Part shown: positions 24,401-36,124 of the stretch, piece after piece
Numbering within the stretch: the first letter of the stretch is position 1
How the letters are laid out: the number at the start of each line of letters is the position of its first letter
Assembly: GCA_963921825.1 (NCBI GenBank)
Contig: OY997592.1
Location: 23,315,432 to 23,379,431, forward strand
Reading direction: 5' to 3'
DNA from: Erodium maritimum
Lineage: Eukaryota > Streptophyta > Magnoliopsida > Geraniales > Geraniaceae
Length of the DNA: 64,000 nt
Position numbers and translations under genes: made by a program
The notes under the pieces: model-generated
The model's database searches: none
What the model saw: only the letters and a program-made list of their open reading frames with translations
Told to the model about the DNA's origin: nothing

Positions 24401-24750
24401 GTTGCCTGCTGAAGGCGCAGTTCTACTGGCCTTCTTCAGATCATCCAGGCTATCTGATGAAGGTGCAGTCCCACTGCCCTTCTTCAGATCAGCCTTAAAC
24501 TTCCTATAATCCCAGTTCCAATGACCAGACTGTTGGCAGTAGAAGCAGACATTCTCACGTGTCTCATCTTTCCTGCCAAGTGCACATGGGCCCCGGCCTT
24601 GCCACTTCCAATTCCCTTATTGACCATCAGAATATCCTTGGATCCTAGATCCCTGATATTCTTCTCAGCAGTTAATGACACTTCATGTAACTGATATGGT
24701 CTTAGAGACAACCTTGTCATGGACATATTCTTTGCGTTCAGACTTGAGGA
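21480..24750 (-). pseudogene. Copia A gag (3' end) and pol remnant
   Basis: Read on the minus strand from right to left: gag zinc-knuckle remnant CFYCQQSGHWNWDY at about 24505-24550 (last Cys replaced by Tyr); protease/integrase linker 23908-24249; integrase zinc-binding and start of core 23629-23898 (RCNACLMGK, LIHSDVCGPIG); integrase C-terminal region 22997-23263 (CKAYVKHL...FVGYP); reverse transcriptase start 22614-22937 (GCKWIFKVK...KARLVAKG) and middle 22186-22452 (LKSIYGWKQASRSWN); RNase H end 21577-21774 (CDNTRAIAQAK). The catalytic YVDD position reads IEND. Frames are broken between these blocks, so no functional polyprotein can be made. Confidence 0.85.
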
Positions 24751-25149
24751 TTATCTTCAAAATTTTGTACCTGTCCAAATAGATTGTCCCATTTAGCTTG
24801 ACCTTGTCAAGAATGGTTTTTAATGACAAACTATTAATGTTCGCTGAATTTTCCATTTGATCTACAACAGATAAAATTCAATCAGTAAACTGAATAAATT
24901 TTATGAAGATCAAGCTTAAACACCAACAATCGATTCTATACCTTTAGAATCTTAAACCAAGAACCTTGATTCACTCGATCAAGTTGAACGAAGGCTCACC
25001 ACTCAATCAAGCTATGTAGGTAGGACCCCGTCCAATCACATCCAATATGACTCTTGGCTAGGGTATGTACTTAATTACACGGCTTACCCTATATGATACC
25101 CTAGCTCAACCTTATCTTAGAATTGTAGTCGGGTCCACCAATTTTCAAC
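24751..25149 (-). pseudogene. Copia A gag remnant, inner part
   Basis: Low-quality gag-like sequence between the zinc-knuckle remnant and the solo LTR insertion at 25150. It continues beyond that insertion at 31712. No frame longer than about 60 codons survives. Confidence 0.45.
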
Positions 25150-25689
25150 TATCACGCCCCAATTTCAGTAAAACCGAACTCGGAACGGGAACATTTAAAA
25201 CAATAAAACCTTTCAGACATTTTAAATAAAACACTTTAAAATCACCGTTTAGTTACACAAAATAGTTATTTACAAATCAAAAGTATGTCCCACAAGCGGA
25301 CAAAATACAAGTGTACGTCGCTAGACTCAAAAGTAAACCCGGACCCCCGCTCCTAGCTCTTCAAGCTTCGAGAGCTCACCTAGTCCGTCCCGCGAACAGT
25401 ACCTGTAGGAAAAGCAGCTAGGAGTGAGCATTCGCTCACCACCACGGATAACAGACTGACTACGGCATACTTAGCTGACAATGTAGGTAACACCAACAAC
25501 AAACTCAACACCGGGGATCACTGTCCCCAACTCAAGTACTCCGACTGACACACACCCACTGTTACTTTCCTCAACTGACTCAATAATCGAACACGTAATG
25601 TAGACCCGACACAACGATTGACGACCTCCTCCAAAGACACGACAGACAACCACGCAACACCCAAGATCACAAAGGATCACACGCCAGCT

Positions 25690-26045
25690 GCTCAGTAACC
25701 GCTCTCTCTCTCGCCCTTTACCGATCCCTGTCAGGTCAGGCGGTCGACCTGTCGCGCAACTTCTCCCGATCTTAGTCGGGAGGCTAGCCCACAACCTCTC
25801 CCCTACCTCCGACCTCTGTCGGGAGGCTAACCACACCCACGCAACCCACGAAACTTCTCCCGAAACACATCCGGGAGGCTAGCCCACAACCTCTCCCCTA
25901 CCCCCGACCTCTATCGAGAGGCTAGCCACACCACCAACCTCGCAATCCTTCTCCCAATCCCTGTAGGGAGGCTAGCCCACAACCTCTTCGCTTCCCCCGA
26001 TCCATGTCGGGAGGCTAGCCACACCACGCAACTTCCCCAACACAA
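25690..26045. repeat. Degenerate repeat with GGGAGGCTAGCC core inside the LTR
   Basis: GGGAGGCTAGCC (once GAGAGGCTAGCC, once GGGAGGCTAACC) recurs six times with CCACAACCTCTCCCC and CGATC(T/C)-GTCGGG flanks. It occupies the place held by the 47-bp TTAGAGT repeats in other copies. Sense-strand units again place a short palindromic stem around each core. Confidence 0.6.
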
Positions 26046-27700
26046 ATGCCGGTTTCCAACCTCAGGTAACCACAATCACAAGCAAAGTTCAACAAACAGC
26101 AACAACATAGGTTCAACACTCCACAGGCACTCATGGCCACCCAAGACACCAACAGTAAAACCAGGACTCAACAACCCCACGGGCACTCACGGCCTCCCAA
26201 GACACACCAACAGTAACTCACAGGCTCAACAACCCCACGGGCACTCACGGCCTCCCAAGACACACCAACAGTAACTCACGGGTTCAACAACCCCACGGGC
26301 ACTCATGGCCACCCAAGACACCAACAGTAAAACACGGACTCAACAACCCCACGGGCACTCACGACCTCCCAAGACACACCAACAGTAACTCACGGGCTCA
26401 ACAACCCCACGGGAACTCACGGCCACCCAAGACACCAACAGTAAAACACGGGCTCTCATGGCCACCCAAGACACAACAGTAAAGTACGGGCTCTCATGGC
26501 CACCCAAGACACAAATTACACAATCAACCTCCAGGCATAATCAATGCCTCCAGCAGTTATAATATCAACAGTTTCACAATCAACCTCCGGGCATGGTCAT
26601 ATGCCTCCAGTAATTCTAACATCGATAAATTTTCTGCTCCTACAACACTACTAAGTGTCACATGCAATTCTAATGTTCGACACGTTCCTGAATCATACGA
26701 CCCCACCCGGTGTTGCCTGCCTTTCTAACATTCGATAAACTTACTAAACCCACGACACCCAAGTGTCACATGCATTTCTACTATTAACTTTCCCTAGTCA
26801 GGGCCGAGATCCGGCTACTTTTCCCTACCTCGTGTGCTTTCTCCAAAAGCGGACAATTAAGCTCTGGCGTGATCTCGGTCACTCGCCTAGCTTTCCCTTT
26901 CCCCTGTCAGCGGCACGATCTAAAAGAACACAATTTTAAGTACCTTTAAGTTCGCAGGCATAAACTGGAATTTAATAAACTTGACGCCCAAAAGTAACCC
27001 CGACAATGTCGATCACTCCGAAACTTCCCAATTACTCGACATTGTCGATAATGGACCCGGAAAAGCCCGATTCGCCCGACATGGCGAATCTGCCCGGGTT
27101 TTGGAAACGCCCTTCCAGGGCTCCGAAAATTTCCGTTTTTGTTTCTACGGTCTTAGAATAATTCAAGGGTTCCTATGCACTCGACGGAATCAATTTCCGA
27201 CTTCTGAGTCATTTAATTAGCGTTTAAAGTTTCTAAACCCGTCAATTACAACTTTTACAATTTAAATCCAAAATTCGATCCGTTTATAGATTAATGATCC
27301 GGGGAACGTTCTAAACCATCCGAACACAAAACCCGAGCACCCGAGCAAGTGGGCCCCACTCGGCCAACCATGGCCGTGGGTGGCTAGGGATTTTTGGGCC
27401 CGACCCACCATGGTGGTGGCCGGCCCTAGCTCCGGCCAGCCACCCCACATGGTGGCCGAAGCTCCCCCCGAGCTCCCGGTCACCGGAAAACGTCACCCTT
27501 CACTCCAAAACGTCTCCAACGATCCCCACACCTCAATACCACTAAACCCTACTAGTTTTACACAAACCCTAACTTTCAAAATTAAGCAAATCGAGAATCG
27601 ATTAGGTGCTCACCGTAGAGAACGTCGATGTGAGCTCGATTCCCTTAGCTTTGAGACGATCCAAAGGTTAGATGAGCGGGAATAGTAGCAAAACCCTAGC

Positions 27701-30700
27701 TGTAATAACCACTCCCGGTCAACGCCAGTCAAACCTGCGAAAAACAGGAAAATTTAAAAAATTTAAGACTGACAGTTAAGTGAACCTAAAATGACCCCGA
27801 GTGTCATACCGGGCTTAAGTTGACCCCGTTATTGACCAAAGTGAGTTCCAGGAAACTCAGGGCAACTTTCTGGTCAATTTGGGAAATGTTGACTTTTCGC
27901 TGGAAAAGTCAACCGAGCGACGTTTTGGTCCATTCGAGGACCGTTTTGGATCCGAAAAGCTTAGCCGTCGTCGCAGCGGTCTTAGTTGAGCCGTTTCCTT
28001 GTAGCCCACCAAGTTTCGTAATATCTTGGGAAAAGTGCCCGTTCGGGGCCCGAAACGTCCGTTTTTCGCGAAACTGATTGGAAAATATCAACTAGATATT
28101 TTCCAAAAGGTGTGGGACCCACCTTGCCACTTGTCCAATTAGTGGTGGTGTTAGTTTTGGGGGGAAAGTGAGTGGATGGGAGTGTGGCCGGCCATGTGTG
28201 GGTTTAAAGAGAGAAAATAGGTTTTGTTGTTAGTTTAATTAAATTAAAAAGAGAGAAGAGAGAGTTTAGAGAGAGAAGAAGAAGAAGAAGAAGAAGAAGA
28301 AGAAGAAGAAGAAGAAGAAGAAGAAAGGGTTAGGGTTTGGAGGAGAATCAAGCCTATGGATCGTCTTAAAGCAAAGAGCAATCCCGTTCCCCTCATCCTC
28401 CTCTACGGTAATACCCAAACCGATTCTCGTTTTGATTATTTTGGAAAGCTAGGGTTTTGTTAAAACGAATGACTTAGGGTTGTGTGGAGGTTGGGGAGGT
28501 GTTGGAGACGTTTTAGAGTTGTTTGGGGGGGTTTAATTGCACGTTTTCCGGTGACCGGAGGCTCGGGGGGAGCTCCGGCCACCGTGGGTGGTGGCCGGCC
28601 GGCCATGAGGTGGCTGGCCGGAGCTGGCACCAGCCACCACAGGGTGGCCGAGCCCCCCTCAAACCCTATGGCTCTCGGAAAAGGAGGTTGGGTGGGGCCC
28701 ACGTGCTCGGGTGCTCGGGTTTTATCGTTCGGGTGGTTTAAAACGTTCCCCGGACCATTTACCCTTAATCGAATCTAAATTTGGTATTAAATTGGAGAAG
28801 TTGTAATTTATCGGGTTTAGAAACTTTAAACGTCATTTAATTGACTCGGAAGTCGGAATTAAATTCGGTCAAGTACATTGGGACCCTTGAATTATTCTAA
28901 GACCGTAGAAACGAAAACGGGAACTTTTGGAGCCCCGGAAGGGCATTTACTAAACCCGGGCAGATTCGCCATGTCGGGCGAATCGGGCCTTGACGGGTCC
29001 CTTATCGACAATGTCCAGTAATTGGGAAGTTTGGGAGTGATCGACATTGTCGGGGTTAAGTTTGGGCATCGAGTTTAATGATTTTCAGTTATTCCTGCAA
29101 GTTGTTAAGTGCCTTTAAATTGTGTTCTTTTAGATCGTGCCACGGACCGAGGCAAGGGAAAGCTGGGTGAGTGACTGAGATCATCACCGGAGCTCGTGGT
29201 TGGCTTTTGGGAGAACACGCACGAGGTAGGGAAAAGTAGCCGGATCTCGGCCCTGACTAGGGAAAGTTAACTGTAGAATTGCATGTGACACCGGGGTGTC
29301 GTGGGTTATTTAGGTTATTGAATATCAGAAAAGCATGTTACGGGAACTTAGTAATTATTAGAAAAGCATGATACGGGATTGTAGCGTTTATGAGGAAAGC
29401 ATGTGACACTTAGTAGTGTCGTAGGAGCAGAGAACTTAGCGTTATTAGAATTACTGGAGGCATATGACCATGCCCGGAGGTTGTTTGTGAACTTAGCGTT
29501 ATTAGGAGTACTGGAGGCATATGATCATGCCCGGAGGTTGTTTGAGAAACTGTTGATTTTAGGATTGTTGGAGGCTTTGGTTAAGCCGGAGGTTGATTGA
29601 TCTTTTGGTGTTTGGGTGGCCTTGAGAGCCCGTTTTATTATTGTTGAGTCTTGGGTGGCCTTGAGAGCCCGTTTTATTATTCGTGTTTGGGTGGCCATGA
29701 GAGCCCGTACTTTACTGTTGGTGTTTTAGCTGGCTTACGAGTTAGAGTCTCGGTAAGTTGCAAGCGTTTTTTATTGTTGAGTTTTGGGTGGCCATGAGTG
29801 CCCGTGGGGTTGTTGAACCCGTGTCTTTACTTTTGGTGTTTTGGGCGGTCTTGAGAGTCGTGTACTAAGGTTGGTGTCTTTGGCTGGCCTGGCCGAGTTA
29901 GAGTCCCGGGGAGGTTGCAAGCTTTCTTTAGCTGGCTTACGAGTTAGAGTCTTGGTAAGTTGCAAGCGTGTTTTATGGTTGGTGTCTTGGGAGGCCGTGA
30001 GTGCCTGTAGGGCTGTTGAGTCCGTGTTTTACTGTTGACGTGTCTTGGGAGGCCGTGAGTGCCTGTGGGGCTGTTGAGTCTGTGTCTTACTGTTGGTGTC
30101 TTGGTGGCCATGAGTGCCTGTGAGTGTTGAACCTGTGTTGTTATTGTTTGTTGAACTTTCTTGTGATTGTGATTGTGTTTGTGGTTACCTGAGGTTTGGG
30201 GCCCGCTTCATGAAACGGGGGTCCACGATCACACGCGTCTGCATGTTCAGACGGGGTAGGGGGCCCGCCCGCCAATAAAGGGGTCCTGGCCGCGCGTGTG
30301 TGGTTTGGGTTTGTGAGCATACTTTGGCTGGCTTACGGGTTAGAGTCCCGGTAAGTTGCACGCATACTCTGGCTGGCTTACGAGTTAGAGTCTCGGTAAG
30401 TGCAAGCATTTTCCGGTTGGCTTACGAGTTAGAGTCTCGGTAAGTTGCAGCATTCTTGGGTTGGCCTGGCCGGGTTAGAGTTCCGGGAGGGCGTGAGCAT
30501 TCTTGGCAGCTGGTTTGCGATCCTTTGTGATCTTGTTTGGTGTGCGATCTTTTGTGATCTTGTTTGGGGTGTGATCCCTTGTGATGCTGTTTGGTGTTGC
30601 GTAAGTTTCTTTTGAGTCCTTGGAAGAGGTCGTCAATGGTTGTGTCGGGTCTACTTTACGTGTCAGGGTGTCGAGTTGGTCAGAGAAGGCAACAGTGGGT

Positions 30701-31111
30701 GTATGTTCAGTCAGAGTACTTGGGTTGGGGATGGTGTTCCCCGGTGTTGAGTCGTTGTTGGTGTTACCTGCTTTGTCTGCTAATTATGCCGTAGTCAGTC
30801 TGTTATCCGTGGTGGTGAGCGAACGCTCACCCCTAGCTGCTTTTCCTACAGGTACTGTTCGTGGGACGGACTAGGTGAGCTCTCGAAGCTTGTGGAGGTA
30901 GGAGCGGAGTCCGGGTTTTGTCTTTTGAGTCTAGTGACGGCTACCTTGTACTTTTGTCCACGTGTTGGGACGTATTTTAAGTTGTACATATTATTTTGTT
31001 GAACTAAACTGGTATTTAAAGTGATTTAATGAAAACAAGTTTCAAGTGTTTTTTTATGTATTTTAAAACGTTCACGTCCTGAGTTCGGTTTACTGAAATT
31101 GGGGCGTGACA
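27701..31111 (+). mobile_element. Solo LTR family 1, nested in another copy of the same family
   Basis: TGTAATAACC...GGGGCGTGACA, 3411 bp, perfect TSD CTAGC at 27696-27700 and 31112-31116. It lies head-to-head with its host LTR. Putative intron 28408-30851 (TCTACG/GTAATA ... TTTTCCTACAG/GT), with the palindrome GGTGAGCGAACGCTCACC at 30813-30830 just before the acceptor. Contains (GAA)n, a GC-rich palindromic stretch at 28540-28690, the TTAGAGT hairpin repeats and 57-bp-type units. Confidence 0.93.
28276..28326. repeat. (GAA)n microsatellite
   Basis: About 16 GAA triplets in the transcribed 5' part of the solo LTR, just upstream of the putative donor. The equivalent place in other copies is GA-rich but not a clean repeat. 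Confidence 0.95.
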
Positions 31112-31711
31112 CTAGCTTTTCCTTCTTCTTCTCTCCCTTTCTTCTCTTCTTTCTCTTTCTAAAACTAACTCCTTTCTCTTTTTTTTTTTCTTTTTGAAAT
31201 TGTGGTGGCCGAACCCCCTTAAGGGGTTGTCATCTTGTCTTGTCCAAAACCTAACACCACCACTTGTTGGACAAGTGGAAAAATGGGTCCCACACCTTTT
31301 TGGAAAATATCTTCTAGATATTTTCCCATCAGATTCGCGAAATTCGGACGTTTCGGGCCCCGAGCGGGCACTTTTTCCAAGAAATTACGAAACTTGACGG
31401 GCTACAAGGAAACGGCTCAACTAAGACCGCTGCGACGACGGCTAAGCTTTTTGGATCCAAAACAATCCTCGAATGGACCAAAACGTCGCTCGGTTGACTT
31501 TTCCAGCGAAAAGTCAACATTTCCCAAACTGATCAGAAAGTTGCCCTGAGTCACCCGGAACTCACTTTGGTCGATATCGGGGTCAACTTAAGTCCGGTAT
31601 GACCCTCGGGGTCAATTCTACATTCAATTGAGTCTCTATCTTAAAAATTTTAAATTTTCCTGTTTTTCGCAGGTTTGACTGGCGTTGACCGGGAGTGGTT
31701 ATTACATCAAC

Positions 31712-32613
31712 TATGACCCGCCACTATGTAGGTGCTCCGCTAAGGCGCACGCCACCCACATATGTCGTCTAAACCTACTACCCCGCTTTCCCATGGATGC
31801 TCCGCTAAGGCGCACGACACCCATAGGACGGGGAGGTAGTAAGGTGTTGATATTTGAGAGGTATCGGACATGACCCATTTTTACTTTTCTGGTTGTGTTT
31901 AAAACTTTTAGCACATCCTAGATGCGATGAGCACATCAACTACATTCCAAATGTAATGATGCCTCCAATTACATCCAATGTAATTCTTCCTTCGAAGCCA
32001 TCAACTACATCCAATGTAATGTTGGTTCTAAGGGCTCACAGACAAGGATTAAAACTCCAATTTTATCTTTGCATGTGAGGTGATATGCTCGGTAAATAAA
32101 GTTAAGCATGCAATTCTAATCCAACACATAGAATTAATCATGCATAAAATAAACCAAGCATACAATGATAAATGTGTACATAATAGCCCCCTAAACTAAC
32201 TCCCACTATCTTCTTGAGCTTCATCGACTCCAAGCCGATGTCAACACCAAAAAAAGCCACCAAATGACCTTTTCGCCCTTTCTTCGTCTTGAGCAAAAAA
32301 TTACAATTTAATACACGACTCGCAGGTCGGGAATAAATAAATATTACAAATAAGTGGTTCGACTACCACACCTTGAAAGAATAATTACACACTAACTTTA
32401 ACGGCTCACAGGTTGTGAAAAGCGATAAATAATTAAATCGAGCTCGACGCTATTATGTACATCATGCCAACATCACATCACACATCGTGTTATCAAACAT
32501 CATGTGATTTTCCGGTTTTAATTAATAGTCAAGTTCTGAAATTTTTTGATGCTCGGTTTATCAAAAGCGTTCAAAAATGAAACATTTGAACATTTGATCT
32601 TCGAGATCGTCAT
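31712..32613 (-). other. Copia A leader/gag-proximal region between two insertions
   Basis: Belongs to Copia A by position, between TSD TCAAC (31711) and TSD GTCAT (32609-32613). It contains a duplicated GCTCCGCTAAGGCGCACG(A/C) motif (31734, 31799) and CATC(A/C)AACTACAT(T/C)CCAATGTAAT-like repeats at 31930-32020. No intact gag frame is visible; the first part probably encoded the gag N-terminus. Confidence 0.6.
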
Positions 32614-32998
32614 TGTTGGGTTATGCCCTAGGCCCAATCGGGTTTAAGCCCAATTGAGTCTTGGACCCAATATAGTTAATAGTATATTAAGAGAAAATTA
32701 GGTTTAGAAAAAGATGATTCGTCTTATTCTCTCTAAGCCTCCTTTTTCTATTCTCTCCAAAACACAAAATTGAAGAATCGTTCTTCGTCTTCATAGCCAT
32801 CTCAAAGATTGAAAGCATCATAATGTCATCCGGTGTGGATACACTATAGGCTTCGTACTTTCGGAGCTATATCGGATTTATTCTACATATCAAGTAAGTA
32901 AGCCTTTTAATTTTATCATTGATTCTAATGCAAATAGATCGTTTTTGGATCGAATCCTTTTATTCCGCTGTGAACATATGATGTTTATCGATCATTCA
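32614..32998 (+). repeat. Copia B 5' LTR
   Basis: 385 bp, TG...CA, collinear with 44130-44512. Contains GCCTCCTTTTTCT-type pyrimidine stretches and AGTAAGTAAG-like sequence near 32890. Confidence 0.95.
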
Positions 32999-33000
32999 AT

Positions 33001-33018
33001 TGGTATTAGAGCCATGAA
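33001..33018 (+). promoter_or_regulatory. Copia B primer binding site
   Basis: TGGTATTAGAGCCATGAA, two bases after the 5' LTR. It complements the 3' end of plant initiator-Met tRNA (usual form TGGTATCAGAGC) with one C-to-T change. Confidence 0.9.
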
Positions 33019-33594
33019 TTTTTTGCATTTGAATCCTATGTAAATTGCTTAAATAGTAGCATGATTTGATTTCGCATATAACATGGATTAACTTTTCTTA
33101 ATCCTCGTTTACCGATGCATGTGTACTGTTTTTACATGGTGTTAATTTTTTTTTGCTCTTTGACATCTCAAGAACATATTACATGTACGGGGGCTTCCTT
33201 GTGATTGTAATGATGTCCTGCATATCACTTGATTTCTTATACATGTGTATGTATAGATTGATATTAATAGTGCCATGTACCTTATTTTTTGATTGACATG
33301 TTTGACCGCATGATCAATGTAACATATGTGATATGTGTATATATGTATGAGGCCTAAAAGCTTATTGGAATTAAGTACACCATTTTCTGGTTTTTACCCG
33401 TGAGATACATATGTTGAAAGATCAAGTTTTTTTTGTTAACTCTAAGTATGAGTTTTCAAATATTGAAAAATGTATTAAAATTGTTTTAATACCAAAAAAA
33501 ACTTTAACTTTTAAATTATTGAGTTTTAATTGATAAAATATGTGATATTTTGTCAATGGCTTTTCCATCTAAGTAGATAAATAAAATCAATTTT

Positions 33595-34385
33595 CGTTTT
33601 CAAGGAACGACCCGACTACCAGCGGACTTGTAGTTCGGAATAAAATTATCTTTGTTTACAAGGAACGACCTGACTAACAGGGGACTTGTAGTTCAAAGAT
33701 AAACGTTTTTTCTCCATTGCATGTGATGCGATTATAAAGTGTATAAAACAGTATTTTTGTTTACAGGGAACGACCTGACTACCAGGGGACTTGTAGTTCA
33801 AAGATAAATGTTTTTCTTTCTCCGTTACATATGATGCAAGCATAAAGTGCATAAAATCTTATTTTTGTTTACAAGGAACGACCTGACTACCAGGGGACTT
33901 GTAGTTCAAAGATAAATATAATTTTTTGATTGCGTATGATGCAAATGAAAAATGAAAAGTTATCTAATATTGTACTTATAGTCTGGATTAATCAGATTGT
34001 ATAATATTAATTAACTTTGGGAGAAAGTGGTATATTCTACTGCATATGATGCAAGGGAAATTAAAATTATTTAACATTGTACTTATAGTCTGGACTACCC
34101 AGAGGGTATGATATTAATTATTTTTTGGAAAAAAATAATTTATTCTACTGCATATGATGCGAGTGTGAAGAAAAGTTATATAATGTTATACTTATAGTCT
34201 GGACTACCCAGAGGGTATGATATTACTTAATTTTCTGTCACAAGGATAGATAAACTCAAATGTACTAATAGTACCGACCTGACAGCCAGGTGACTATGTA
34301 GTATATAGCCTGCTTTGATTTTATATGATAAAATCAGGAGAACTTTAATTATGCGTGGGAAACGACTTGACTATCAAGGGGATCA
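33595..34385 (+). repeat. Leader repeat array of small hairpins, about nine units, mostly 103-111 nt apart
   Basis: Hairpin cores lie near 33611, 33669, 33774, 33881, 33982, 34090, 34199, 34278 and 34366. Units 2-4 read CCTG-ACTAC-CAGG (unit 2 ACTAA) and units 6-7 read TCTGG-ACTAC-CCAGA. Unit 5 is CTGG-ATTAA-TCAG, unit 8 ACCTG-ACAGC-CAGGT and unit 9 CTTG-ACTAT-CAAG; unit 1 (CCCGACTACCAGCGG) pairs poorly. Units 1-4 continue GGACTTGTAGTTC, whose GTAGT complements the loop ACTAC. Longer units also share a GCATATGATGC palindrome. The array lies between the primer site and gag. Confidence 0.8.
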
Positions 34386-34558
34386 CTCATGTTTTAAAGT
34401 TTGTATTATCATTTAGATGAAGTCCATGTCTTAATGATATATGTTTGTGCTATTGTTGTTTTTTCTTTGTGGTTAATTTCTGAAATGACTACTATTTATC
34501 TGCATGACATACTTGATGTTAACAATATGACTAATACTGGAACCCTATAATTGTTTTC

Positions 34559-35235
34559 ATGCATGAAAAGCTTATCGATGTGATCGATAACCCCTCCATG
34601 GAATCTCCTATTGAGGAAATGACTGATGTAGTTGCATTAGATGTATATTTGAAGTACGGGGAACGAAGTACTACTACTCAGTGCATCATTTTGGCTTCCA
34701 TGAGTCTTGTCTTTAATAGGAAACATGAAACTATGAATCCAGCACAAATAATAGAACATCTTAAGAAGATGTAGGAGTCTCAGAATATGAATGCTAGATA
34801 TCAGATATCTAAGTCTCTATTCATGTCTAAATTAAAGCTGAGCTGGTGCGCATCCATGTTCTAAAGATAATTGATCTTATAGAACAACTTGAGAAGTAAG
34901 AATGCACACTTATAGCAAGATTTGATCTTGTAGTCTTTTGATGATACTTCTATTATGTTAATGTTAACATGAAAAAGGTGGATTGTTATATTCATGAATT
35001 GCTCAATATGTTGATCAATTATGAAAAACAATTCACATCGAGAAAACGAAAGTATCAGGATCTGTGCGTTTGACTGATGAATCTTTAAAGAGTTAAGTGG
35101 GGGGGCAAATGGATGCCTGAGAGAAAACCGCTTGCACTTGAGAATGTTGTTATGAACACATTCAATAAATTAAAGATGAACATCAATCAATGTGATGTTG
35201 GACGTTTTGTTTGTAAGAAGTAAGGACATTGGAAG
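34559..35235 (+). pseudogene. Copia B gag remnant
   Basis: The open frame 34559-34774 starts MHEKLIDVIDNP and continues with ...YLKYGERSTTTQCIILASMS, ending IIEHLKKM; this is the usual plant Copia gag (UBN2-like) pattern. A stop follows, then gag-like pieces (ARYQISKSLFM) in shifting frames. A zinc-knuckle remnant, FVCKK-stop-GHWKRN, is at about 35205-35240. It encoded the capsid-like protein that packages element RNA in the cytoplasm; it is now non-functional. It is shorter than usual because of internal loss. Confidence 0.75.
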
Positions 35236-35269
35236 AGAAATAATCAAACAAATCAAGGCTACTTTTAGC

Positions 35270-36120
35270 TTTATAGGCTTGGTCATATCAATGAGAAAAG
35301 AGTAGACAAGTTGCATAAGGCAGTGTGTCTTAGACAATATGATTATGAACCATATGATACTTGTGAATCTTGTCTCATTGGGAAACTGACAAAATCTCCT
35401 TTTATTGGAACTGGAGAAAGAGCTAGTGAACTTTTAGGACTCATACATACTGATGTGTGTGTGCCAATGAAAGTTCCAGCTAAAGGTGGATATTCTTACT
35501 TTGTTACCTTCACTGACGTTATGTCGAGATATGATTTTATATATCTCATGAGACATAAGTCAAAATCTTTTGAAATGTTCAAATTATTTAGAAGTGAAGT
35601 AGAGAAACAAACCGGTAAGAATATCAAGGCACTAAGATCTGACCGTGGGGGTGAGTATCTCATAGACGATTTCATTGATTATTTGCCACAAGATGGGATC
35701 CTATCATAGTGGACTTCGTACCTTATTAGATATGGTGCGATCGATGATGGGATTTACATATCTTTCTGTCTTCCTATGGGGATATGCTATAGAAGCTGCT
35801 GCATATTTATTAAATAAGGTTCCCACTAAAGTAGTTGCTGAAACACCATATCAGATAAGAAAAGGTCGGAAAGCTAACCTTAAATATTTAAGGGTTTAGG
35901 GTTGTCCAACCTATGTTAAGCAACTACAATCAGACAAGCTTGAGGCTAAGTCTAACAAATGCATATTTGTTGGTTATCCCAATGAGACTATGAGATACTA
36001 TTTCTATCATCCTCTTAACACAAAAAATATTTGTGGCTAGGAACGCGATTTTTCTTTTTGAAAAGAAGTTCTTTGATGTTGGAAGAACTGGAAGTAGAAA
36101 TAGATCTTGATGAAATACAA
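35270..36120 (+). pseudogene. Copia B integrase remnant
   Basis: Begins YRLGHINEKRVDKLHK, the His-His part of the HHCC zinc site, followed by CESCLIGKLTKSPF (Cys-Cys). The core domain follows with LIHTDVCVPM (first catalytic Asp), FTDVMSRYDFIYLM (Asp in the FTD position) and LRSDRGGEYL (Glu). A frameshift and stop occur at 35700-35710. The frame continues to 35899 (AAYLLNKVPTKVVAETPYQ) and then, past a stop, CxKxFVGYP-like sequence up to 36060. The zinc-knuckle remnant lies directly upstream, so the protease domain is deleted. The 36125-39495 solo LTR separates it from reverse transcriptase. Confidence 0.88.
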
Positions 36121-36124
36121 GATA

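Larger units (their letters stand above)
25150..31706 (-). mobile_element. Solo LTR family 1, nested in Copia A, itself interrupted
   Basis: Starts TATCACGCCCC (ancestral TGTCACGCCCC with one change) and ends GGTTATTACA, with a perfect TSD TCAAC at 25145-25149 and 31707-31711. The segment 27701-31111 is a later insertion of the same family in opposite orientation; without it the LTR is about 3.15 kb. Putative intron on the minus strand: donor at 27613-27612, acceptor ending at 25403. Contains the 57-bp-type minisatellite at 26120-26440 and a CTAGCCCACAACCTCT-type repeat at 25740-26040. Confidence 0.92.

Noticed and set aside
33646..33852. Minus-strand repeat peptide with LSLNYKSP and QVVPCKQ
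   Set aside because: Antisense of the Copia B leader hairpin array, not a protein.
33595..34385. Regular repeat spacing considered as a CRISPR-like array
   Set aside because: Units are diverged over their full length, have no unique spacers, and sit in the leader of a plant retrotransposon.
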